A DNA stretch of 64,000 nt from positions 62,001 to 126,000 of IMG/VR virus record IMGVR_UViG_3300036790_000408; one strand, 5' to 3'. The number at the start of each line of letters is the position of its first letter. The first letter of the stretch is position 1. Positions 43,295-51,100 of the stretch are shown piece after piece. The notes beneath the pieces were generated by a model, which was given only the letters and a program-made list of their open reading frames with translations, was not told the DNA's origin and did no database searches. This DNA is from a virus. Both the position numbers and the translations under genes were made by a program.

Positions 43295-43682
43295 CCCTGT
43301 CGTCGAGTTTCCCGCCGCCAAACAGGCGATCGTCGGCCGGCTGCTGACGGCGGATCCTCTCAAGCCGGTTATCGACAGCCTGCACACAGCCCTCGACAAA
43401 TTAGAGGCGGCCGAACAGCGTGCCAACGATAAGAACGACGCAGCCTCCGACAAGGCTATGCGCGACATCCTCAAACGACTTCCAGCAGCGGTGGATAAAT
43501 TATGCCTAGAGATGTACTGGAACAAGGTAGTGGCGGCCGGTTTCGTCTTGATATTCGGCTGCTCGATTGGCTTTGGGATCGGCTGGTACTTCGGCCACGA
43601 TCCGTGGGTGATCACTCGCTGCGACGTACAAGAGGGAGCAAACATCTGCTCGGGGTGGATGTCGACGCCAATCAGCAGGTAG
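43266..43682 (+). CDS. Membrane-anchored helical protein (third gene of the stability module)
   Basis: The product has 138 residues from a TTG at 43266 that overlaps the ATPase gene by 29 bases. A helical region (LEAAEQRANDKNDAASDKAM) is followed by one membrane helix (VVAAGFVLIFGCSIGFGIGW). It could anchor the ATPase to the membrane; this is inference from order. Confidence 0.5.
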   Translation: MTRSPPGSPNPVVEFPAAKQAIVGRLLTADPLKPVIDSLHTALDKLEAAEQRANDKNDAASDKAMRDILKRLPAAVDKLCLEMYWNKVVAAGFVLIFGCSIGFGIGWYFGHDPWVITRCDVQEGANICSGWMSTPISR

Positions 43683-43912
43683 ACCTGTCCTGCCCAGCCT
43701 GCAGCGGTCATGCCTCCTACGTCTTTGGCACGCAGCGGCGGTGCATCAAGTGCGGCAGCAGTTGGGATCCAAAGGTCGGCGCGGATAGCCTGAACGTCGG
43801 CGAAATGCTGCTGTTCGACATCCGGCGCCGTATCGACAGTCCGAATTGCAGCAGCGCACACCGCGCCATTCTGATGGCAACCTTAGATCGATTGGAAACA
43901 AAACAGGGATGA
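43655..43912 (+). CDS. Zinc-ribbon protein
   Basis: The product has 85 residues from GTG 43655 (start uncertain). LSCPACSGHASY and RRCIKCGSSW give a CxxC-CxxC zinc ribbon; the C-terminal half is helical. It overlaps the previous gene by 28 bases and the next by 4. Confidence 0.5.
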   Translation: MDVDANQQVDLSCPACSGHASYVFGTQRRCIKCGSSWDPKVGADSLNVGEMLLFDIRRRIDSPNCSSAHRAILMATLDRLETKQG

Positions 43913-44427
43913 TCTGGTTGCTCTCATCGAGCTCAGATCGGCGCGCTCTCGATGTGGTAGATGGCACCGGCATCTGTGTTGGACATGGTCCGCATTACTC
44001 ACGCCGCACGCCGGGCAGCAAAACGTTTACCGGCGTCGGACAAGAGATTGTGCTGGTAACTGATTGCGGTCGAGCCGTTTGGGCTTGTGTTCGACAAAAG
44101 ACACCTATGGCGCCCGGAACCGGCGCTAGCCGCGGTCGAGATGGCCAGACCGACCAAAAGGCGCGCTACCTGTGGCGCAACATGATGTTCAGGAACCTTG
44201 GTGCCGGCCTGTCGTCGGACCTGATCCGCGAAGCTTATGCGATGACATTGACAGAATGGCAACGACGATACGGCATCCTTCCGGATGAACGACTTCGAAC
44301 AGAGATAGGCGTGAAGCATATTGCTTCGCGCAACCCTGGATACTGCTATCTCATGGCCGGCTGGGAAAAGGGAGCTACCAGAAACGGCAAGTTATTCCTA
44401 TGGGCTCCACTGGAAGCGAGGCTCTGA
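43909..44427 (+). CDS. Phage-type hypothetical protein
   Basis: The product has 172 residues from ATG 43909 (ATGA overlap). Conserved-looking blocks include SRRTPGSKTFTGVGQEI and ARYLWRNMMFRNLGAGLSSD, a type seen in phage accessory regions. The family function is unknown to me. Confidence 0.55.
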   Translation: MIWLLSSSSDRRALDVVDGTGICVGHGPHYSRRTPGSKTFTGVGQEIVLVTDCGRAVWACVRQKTPMAPGTGASRGRDGQTDQKARYLWRNMMFRNLGAGLSSDLIREAYAMTLTEWQRRYGILPDERLRTEIGVKHIASRNPGYCYLMAGWEKGATRNGKLFLWAPLEARL

Positions 44428-44738
44428 TGCTGAGACCGCAGCACACGCGCGCCCTAATGTCGGCCGTCGGTTTTATGACGTCTGGCGGGACCGGCGGCGT
44501 ACCTGAGTCGAGGGTGACGAACGCCATCGATGCGGCAACAATAATGGCCTCTGCGCCAGCCCTGGCTGAATGGATACCATTCTCACACCGGGAGCTGCAT
44601 ATGCTTTGGGTCGCGCTGGAAAATGGCGCCGAAGCCATCCTCCAACCCTCATCCGGAATGCGCCCAGATCAACGCAGAGCGTTCCGCAGCGTCGCCAACC
44701 GGATTGGTGATGCTGTCGGCAGCCGGCTGAAATTCTAA
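44427..44738 (+). CDS. Hypothetical protein
   Basis: The product has 103 residues from ATG 44427 overlapping the previous stop (TGATG). It is mostly helical with HRELHMLWVALENGAEAIL. No family was recognised. Confidence 0.5.
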   Translation: MLRPQHTRALMSAVGFMTSGGTGGVPESRVTNAIDAATIMASAPALAEWIPFSHRELHMLWVALENGAEAILQPSSGMRPDQRRAFRSVANRIGDAVGSRLKF

Positions 44739-44750
44739 AGGAACAAAACA

Positions 44751-44957
44751 ATGGGCGACGTGACCTTCCTGCCGTGCCCGTTCTGCGGCAAGGAACCCGA
44801 TACCGTACAGAGTAAAAGCTCACCGATATGGTGGCGCCTCTATCACCGCTGTGAAGTGATCGGATATTTCGAGATCAACTGGCGCCAAGCCAAGCAGGAG
44901 CTCGCCGACACCTGGAACACCAGAGCCGATGTAGGAATATATACCCAGGATAAATAA
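44751..44957 (+). CDS. Lar-like restriction alleviation protein
   Basis: The product has 68 residues. It carries the Lar signature: CPFCGKEPDT at the start and ADTWNTRA near the end, with a His/Cys pair between. Lar of the Rac prophage lowers the effect of host restriction systems. Here it could protect incoming element DNA. A ribosome-binding site AAAGGAA is present. Confidence 0.72.
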   Translation: MGDVTFLPCPFCGKEPDTVQSKSSPIWWRLYHRCEVIGYFEINWRQAKQELADTWNTRADVGIYTQDK

Positions 44958-44963
44958 TTACAG

Positions 44964-45009
44964 AAACTATGCATTTACCCTTGCGTCTACCAGTATAACT
45001 TGGTATACT
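44964..45009 (+). promoter_or_regulatory. Promoter with shared upstream box and operator-like palindrome
   Basis: TTGCGT (44981-44986) and TATACT (45004-45009) are 17 bases apart. AGTATA/TATACT forms a perfect 6-bp inverted repeat over the -10. AAACTATGCATTT (44964-44976) lies 4 bases before the -35, as also at 59993-60005. Confidence 0.6.
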
Positions 45010-45037
45010 TCTAGTCCTCACCAGATGGAGGCAGCAA

Positions 45038-45220
45038 ATGTCCAAGTGGTTCACGAACGAAGAGATATTAGCCCTAGTAATGGCCGATACCTTGCCACAG
45101 AGCTTCCATGACACCGTCGAGGCCCGCTACTACCGGAAGAACCATCCGGAGAAGAACCCCCCGCCGCCGGTGACACCACGGGAACCGGAAGTGTCACCAC
45201 AACTGGAATTGGCCCTCTGA
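45038..45220 (+). CDS. Small hypothetical protein
   Basis: The product has 60 residues. A TGGAGG ribosome-binding site lies 6 bases upstream. Basic helical first half, Pro-rich second half (KNPPPPVTPREPE). Unknown function; it is directly followed by the GIY-YIG gene. Confidence 0.55.
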   Translation: MSKWFTNEEILALVMADTLPQSFHDTVEARYYRKNHPEKNPPPPVTPREPEVSPQLELAL

Positions 45221-45221
45221 A

Positions 45222-45677
45222 GTGAGCGATCCAATTGAAAGGAGGATAAGCAGTCGAGAAGGGTGGGTCTACGTGGCGACCCACCCGGCCTGGTCGAGGG
45301 TCGGTATGGTCAAGATCGGCATGACCACCCGCACGCCCCAGGGTCGGCTCGCCGAGATAACCTCCGTCTCCGGCCTGCTTAAACCTGCGACCATCCACTA
45401 CTGCGTCTACGTGCCGGATTGCCGTCGAGCCGAACGCTTCATCCATTTGCAACTGGATGACTGCCGCGCGTCCCGGCGCCGGGAGTTCTTCAAGATCGAC
45501 CCCGACAAGGCGGCGCAGATCATCGATAGCTGTCACCCCCTGGCGATGCAGGTCACCATCACATCGCCGTCCAGGCGCAGGGTGGTCTATCGGCGCCCCT
45601 CGAAGATCCTGGTAGCCTTCGTGCTCACGGTCCTGACCTGTGTCGGCACCGTGATTGTCGCTTGGTCCAGTCAGTAA
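45222..45677 (+). CDS. GIY-YIG (T5orf172-type) domain protein with C-terminal membrane anchor
   Basis: The product has 151 residues with a GTG start. GWVYVATHPAW then VKIGMTTRTPQGRLAEI and the Arg/Glu pattern (RRAERFIHLQLDD, RREFFKI) match T5orf172/GIY-YIG domains. The last ~25 residues form a single membrane helix (ILVAFVLTVLTCVGTVIVAW), unusual for this nuclease-like family. Confidence 0.72.
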   Translation: MSDPIERRISSREGWVYVATHPAWSRVGMVKIGMTTRTPQGRLAEITSVSGLLKPATIHYCVYVPDCRRAERFIHLQLDDCRASRRREFFKIDPDKAAQIIDSCHPLAMQVTITSPSRRRVVYRRPSKILVAFVLTVLTCVGTVIVAWSSQ

Positions 45678-45704
45678 CTACGAAACGCAAACAAATTTAG
45701 GTGT

Positions 45705-46121
45705 ATGATGGAAGAATTTAGGCCAACGATCTGCATCGACTTCGATGGCGTAATCCACAGCTATGAGCGTGGATGGCAAGACGGCGTAATCTATGGGGAG
45801 GTCGTTCCAGGCTTCTTCGAGTGGGTTGAAACAGTGCGCGATCGGGTCTCGTTGGTGATCTACTCATCAAGGTCAAAGTCAGATGAGGGCGTGCTGGCAA
45901 TGGGCATCTGGCTGCATGAGAAACGCAACGCCTGGATCATGGGCGGTGGTCATCGCGATCCAATCAAACCTCTCACGTTCGAATTCGCGCACGAGAAGCC
46001 GGCAGCTTGGCTCACGATAGACGATCGCGCCATATGCTTTCGCGGCGACTGGGCGGCGCCAGAGTTGACCAAATCTGCAATCCTCGCGTTCAAGCCATGG
46101 AATGCCAGGAAAACGAAATAA
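45705..46121 (+). CDS. HAD-superfamily phosphatase-like protein
   Basis: The product has 138 residues. The catalytic loop [16 protein letters not shown] (nucleophile Asp in DFDG) and [11 protein letters not shown] fit small phage HAD hydrolases. A typical DD motif appears in [10 protein letters not shown]. The substrate is unknown, perhaps nucleotides or 5'/3' nucleic acid ends. Confidence 0.75.
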   Translation: MMEEFRPTICIDFDGVIHSYERGWQDGVIYGEVVPGFFEWVETVRDRVSLVIYSSRSKSDEGVLAMGIWLHEKRNAWIMGGGHRDPIKPLTFEFAHEKPAAWLTIDDRAICFRGDWAAPELTKSAILAFKPWNARKTK

Positions 46122-46133
46122 CCGGAGGAACCA

Positions 46134-46325
46134 ATGAAATTCGGCATGAGAACGCCCAGCCTGAAAAAACGCCTTGCCGCGCGCACCTCGTGGAAGCGCT
46201 ACGTGCGGCACTCTCTCGGCTTCAAGGCGCCGCGTGGCTGGGGATGGATAACAAATCCCAAACGAGCCGCCTATAACCGGGTGTATCATCGCACGACGTT
46301 CGACATCTTCCGGTTCTTTCGCTAG
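46134..46325 (+). CDS. Conserved small basic phage/plasmid protein
   Basis: The product has 63 residues with RTPSLKKRLAARTSWKRYVR and GWGWITNPKRAAYNRVYHRT, a pattern shared by short proteins in phages of many bacteria. A CCGGAGGA ribosome-binding site lies ~6 bases upstream. Function is unknown. Confidence 0.6.
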   Translation: MKFGMRTPSLKKRLAARTSWKRYVRHSLGFKAPRGWGWITNPKRAAYNRVYHRTTFDIFRFFR

Positions 46326-46396
46326 TAGCTTGAAACGAGCCGGCCAATCTCTTAACCTCAAGGCGCACAGCCAAAAACCCATCGAAGGGAACGAAC

Positions 46397-46744
46397 ATGA
46401 CCATCAAGTCAACGCTCATCGTCTCGGCTCTGGCTATCGCTCTCCCGCTCGCCCCTGCGCTCGCCGGCGGTAATGGCGGCCATGGAGGCACCGTTGTCGT
46501 CCATGGGAATGGCGGCTGGCACGGCGGATACGCGGGTCATCCCTATTATGGCGGAGGCTGGCACGGTGGCGGCGGTGGATGGGGCTGCGGATGGGGCTGC
46601 GGTCTCGGGGTTGGCGCTGGCGTCGCGGCCCTCGGTGCGCTCGCATGGGGACTGGCTACGCCCGGTTATGGTTACGCCCCACCCGTTGTTGTCCGTCAGC
46701 CGCAGTTGGTGTGCAATCAGTTCGGGCAGTGCTGGTATCAGTGA
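46397..46744 (+). CDS. Secreted glycine-rich protein
   Basis: The product has 115 residues with a signal peptide (PLAPALA-GG). The mature part is Gly/His/Trp/Tyr-rich (GGWHGGYAGHPYYGGGW) with a short hydrophobic segment. Two Cys lie in CNQFGQCW at the end. Such proteins occur in envelopes of alphaproteobacteria. Confidence 0.55.
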   Translation: MTIKSTLIVSALAIALPLAPALAGGNGGHGGTVVVHGNGGWHGGYAGHPYYGGGWHGGGGGWGCGWGCGLGVGAGVAALGALAWGLATPGYGYAPPVVVRQPQLVCNQFGQCWYQ

Positions 46745-48103
46745 TCAGGCTGCCGGGATCGACGCCATCCGCGTCAAAGCCTCGCTTACGTCCCTGATGA
46801 CCGACTCCCAATCTCCGGGGGTCGGTTGACGCCATAGCCGCGCGGTCGGATACCATTCCGAGTGCAATCCCTGCATCCCCCAGCGCCACTCTGACGGCTT
46901 CGCCAGCATGATCCAGGTCGGTTTGCCCAGCGTCGCGGCGAGGTGTCCCACCGCAGTGTCGACCGTAATCACCAGATCGAGGTTCAGAATGTGCTCGGCG
47001 GTATCCTGCCATCCCCTGACGCCGGTCAAGAGCTTCACGTCCGCCCCCAGCGCCGCCGTCTCCTCCTCGGTCTGATCCAACTGCAGGCTATAGAAGGCGC
47101 ATTTCGGCGAAGCTAGTAGGCGAAGTATCTGCCGCACCTGCATTGATCGGCGCGCATCAGCCCGATGTTCCTTGCGCCCATGCCAGCATATCCCCACCTT
47201 CAAACAATCAGCCGGCTCGGTGTAAAAAAACATGTCGCGCCTAGCTTTGACGCGACGATCTTCGACCTTGAAGTCGGTCGGCGGCGGCAGCAATTTCGTG
47301 CCGTAGATCATTGGCAGATCGATCATACCGACATGCATGGCGTGCGGCGGAAATTCCCGAAACTGCGAAATAACCCGGTTTTTCGGAAATGCACGCACGA
47401 ACATCTTCGTGATCTCCGGGCAACTGGCGATGACAACGTCACTACACTGCTCGTTGACGTAGGGGATGAAGCGCGAGAACTGGATGCAGTCGCCAAACCC
47501 GCCCTCGGTCATGACGATCAAAGTGCCGTTGCGCAGCCTTTGCCCGGCCCACTCTGCGCTACAGGGCCGCGGGTCGATGCCGGTGAACACCTTCTTGCGC
47601 CAAGCATACTCGCGCCATCCTGGCTCGTACTCGCGGCGGTGGAGCAACAGCTCGCCCATCGCCATATGCGCCCTGGGATTGGTCCAGTCATGAGCTAAGG
47701 CTCGGAGGATCAGGGCTTCTGAGCGCTGGCTGCAATCGTCCTGGCTGATGTTGGCAGCCGCGATGGCCATGTTGACAAGACCGTCCACGTCAACCACATC
47801 GAGCTGCTGTGCGATGTCGCCGCAAACCAGACATCCGGTATAATTATGCAGGTAGAAGTGGGATTTGCTGAGGGCCCACCACCATACTCCCTGACGCTGG
47901 TCGATCGCGATCGCTTTGTCATAGAATTTGACCGCTTCAAGCCATTCCCCCTTACAGTGATGGATGTCGGCCAACATGGCAAAGACCTGTGGGTTGTCGC
48001 CCATAGCCTCCAGCATATCCTCACATATACCCCGAGCCTCGCCATAGTGTTTGCGCTCGATCGCGACGCTGACCTTGTCGTACGACAGCAGATCGAGGTC
48101 CAT
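46745..48103 (-). CDS. TPR-containing glycosyltransferase (GT9/heptosyltransferase-like)
   Basis: The product has 452 residues from ATG 48103 overlapping the giant-gene stop (TGATG). Residues ~1-190 form TPR-like helix pairs (YGEARGICEDMLEAM, EWLEAVKFYDKAIAID). The C-terminal part has GGFGDCIQFSRFIPYV, CWHGRKEHRADARRSM and DLVITVDTAVGHLAATLGK, the nucleotide-sugar site of GT9/SPINDLY-like transferases. Coupled to the adhesin gene, it may glycosylate that protein or a pilus or tail component. Confidence 0.82.
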   Translation of the reverse strand: MDLDLLSYDKVSVAIERKHYGEARGICEDMLEAMGDNPQVFAMLADIHHCKGEWLEAVKFYDKAIAIDQRQGVWWWALSKSHFYLHNYTGCLVCGDIAQQLDVVDVDGLVNMAIAAANISQDDCSQRSEALILRALAHDWTNPRAHMAMGELLLHRREYEPGWREYAWRKKVFTGIDPRPCSAEWAGQRLRNGTLIVMTEGGFGDCIQFSRFIPYVNEQCSDVVIASCPEITKMFVRAFPKNRVISQFREFPPHAMHVGMIDLPMIYGTKLLPPPTDFKVEDRRVKARRDMFFYTEPADCLKVGICWHGRKEHRADARRSMQVRQILRLLASPKCAFYSLQLDQTEEETAALGADVKLLTGVRGWQDTAEHILNLDLVITVDTAVGHLAATLGKPTWIMLAKPSEWRWGMQGLHSEWYPTARLWRQPTPGDWESVIRDVSEALTRMASIPAA

Positions 48104-51100
48104 CAGGTAAACAGCCCCACCGACTGCCGCACCATAAGCCCGAGACTGGCTTGGTCGGCGCTGGACATCGTTCCAGAGTAAATTGCAAATGCGCCCATCA
48201 CCGGCAGCGCATTGCCGCCAGGCTGATTGAGGTAATTCGACACCGACGCGCCCCAGCCACAGGTCGTGCAATCGAACGCCGTGGTGTCGGTGATCGTGCC
48301 GGCCTGCATCGCCCCGCCGTTCAATTGCCAGGAGAACGAGGCGCCATTCTTGACTAGAGTGCTGCTGCCCCATTGGCTCGACGTCAAACCGACACTCGGG
48401 CTGACGAATTCACCGGAAGCGGCATCGTCGTACTGTGCGGCGAACTGGCCGGCGTGCCAACGTCCAGCGGTCAGATAATTGACCGTGCTGCTGGTCAGCC
48501 ACGAGCCCCAGAGCAGCCCAGCGCCGTAACCCGCATTCACCCCACCATCGACCGTGACATCGACATAGAAGGCCTGCGCGATCACGTACGCCCCAGTGGT
48601 CATGTTGGTCGTGTTCGGCAGGGTGATCAGCGGATCGTTGACGTTGTTCGGGCTGTTCCCGACCGTGCCGGCAGTGAAAAAATTCGCGTTCGGGTCCAAC
48701 TGATTGTCGAGGATGCTGGTCGGCGTCATTTTCACCAGCGAGCGCAGGCCGTCAGAGCCGCTGGTGCGCTGCATCGGCGCCGCGGGGCCTACGGCAGCCT
48801 TGGCGAGATTGAACGCCTGTGGCGCCTGCGTAAGGGCTGGCGGCACACTGGCAATCGGCGCCGGCGGCAGATCGAGTGGGCCCAGCACCATGAACCGGCC
48901 GGAGCCATACGCGTCGTTGATCTGCAGCACGTTGCCGTTCTGATCGAGCGTCGTGCAAGCCGGATTGGCCGGATCGAAATAGAACAGCAGTCCCGCGCCC
49001 GATACCACGTTCGGCGTGAACGCGGAGACAGTGAACGCGCCCATCTTGCCGACGACGGACGGGATCTGAGTGTCGCGGATTTGGCAATAACCGGCTGGAA
49101 TGGACTGGGCTGGCAGGCCGGCGGCGTAGGTGGCGCTGCCGGTGTACGTGTTCTGGTTTAGGCCAAGATTTGCCGCCGGGATCGTGCTCCAGGTCGCGCC
49201 GTTGTTGAAGGTGACATCGATCGACGTCGGAATGCCGCCAACCCAGATGAAGTTGAGCGGGATCGGCTGATTAGCCACCTGCTGATTGAGCGTGAACAGC
49301 GTAAAGGCGTAATTGAGCAGCGTTTGGTTGAGGATGGTGACGCCAACCGGCCTGGTGGTCGTATTGACCGTGCCGTCACTCCAATCGACCGTCAGCGTCT
49401 TGCCGGCGGACAATGCCCAGTTGCCCGGCGCCGCGGTCCAAGTGCCGTTGGTTTGCGGCTGAAGTTGGATCGGACCGCCGGGAACCGATGCGAGATCCAC
49501 GATACCGCCGCCGGTAACCGAGTCTGTGTTGACCGTAAAACTGACCGATCCGGTGATCGGCGCGCTGGCGCTGACCGTGGTATCCTCGATCAACAGCGTA
49601 TTGGTGCCCAGCGCGGCACAGGACATCGGCACGGTGAGGATTTGCCCGGTCGCGTCCCAGGTCGGCGTCGCTGAAGCGACCGATACCGCCAACGGCGCCC
49701 CCGGTGTCGGCACGGTCGAATTGCCACCAGCCGTGGCGCCGGCCTGCGTCACGAAAGATACCTGCGCCGAACGAATGCCGCTGTCGCTGGTATCGAATAT
49801 CTGGAAGCTCCAGGTTGTTGCGGTATTGAAATTGAAAGTGAACGTCGCAAGCTGGCCGGTGCTGTCCCAGGTAATCGTTCCGTTGTTGGAGAGGCCGGTT
49901 GAGAACGCGGTGACGGTGGTCCCATTGACAACGGTGGTCGGACTGGCGTCAGGCGGAGTGTAGAAAAGATTGTTCCGATTTGGAACGTAATTGAACCCGA
50001 CCTGGATGCTGAATGGCGTTCCGGTCTTCTGATTGGGAATGGAGGCCGGCACGGTGATCGTCGCACCTGGTGGCAGGATGCAATAATTGGCCAGCGCGGT
50101 CGGCGTGCCGCCAGTGGTGCCGACCTCGATCAGGATGTTGTTCTGCGGCGTGCCGGCGGGGGCTGATGGATTGTTAGCTTGATAGTTGAAGCCGACCTCA
50201 ACCGCGCAGGCTTGCCCCTGAAGCTGATCTGGTATGGTCGGAAAGGTGATCGTCGCCGCCGCCGAGTTATTGACCGTGGTCGCCGCCAGATTGGCGTTGG
50301 TCGAATAGTACATCGTCGAGGCAACGAGGTTCGGCGAGCCATTGACGGGGGTGTTGCCGGTGCCGGTCGAGCTCCCGGCCGGAGCCGGAGCGGTCAGGTT
50401 CATTGTCGCCGAGAACGAGCCGCCGGATAGCTTCGCCAGCACCACGATCGGTGAAGTGGCGAGATTGTACTGGCTCGGGGCCCAGGCCAGCCAAATGTTC
50501 GAAATGGTGCCGGTGTACGAGCCGCTGATCAGTTGCGAGCCGGCGACCAGTGGGCTCGGCACGTTGACCGTGACCGATGGCGCGATCACCACCGGATTGA
50601 GCAGAGACGTGAGGGCCGCGCTGTTCGCCGTGGCCAGGGTCACGTGGCCGGCTGGCGTCGGGTAGATGTTGCCCGATTGAAGCTGACCATTGGTCCGCAT
50701 CGCCGCGGCAAATGTGCCGCCATGATCCACCGTCTGAATGTTGCTGCCGGCGGTATTCGCTTGAGCGACCGCGGCGAGCAGGCAAGTGACGTACGTGGCG
50801 CCGGTAGCGAATGCGGTCGAGTCCTCCAGGCCAAACGGGATTTCCAGCACGATAAGCGTCGCGGTCGAGGATGCCGCTCGGAGCGCGGCGAATGCGGCGA
50901 CCATTCTGGCCTGTAGCGTGGCCACAGCAACCGCCGCGGTGCAGTCGGCTTCGGCCAGACAGATCCAGATCACGTTGGGCGGGGTGTTCGCCGCTCCCTG
51001 GGCACTGATCAATCCACTCACGAGACCAGTCTGCCCGGCCGGGTCGACCAAATCCCATAGGCTGTTTCCCGTCGCGGCATAGTACTGCAGCCCGGTTTCG

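Noticed and set aside
48373-49161. 262-codon plus-strand open frame
   Set aside because: Antisense shadow of the giant gene with Arg-rich composition.
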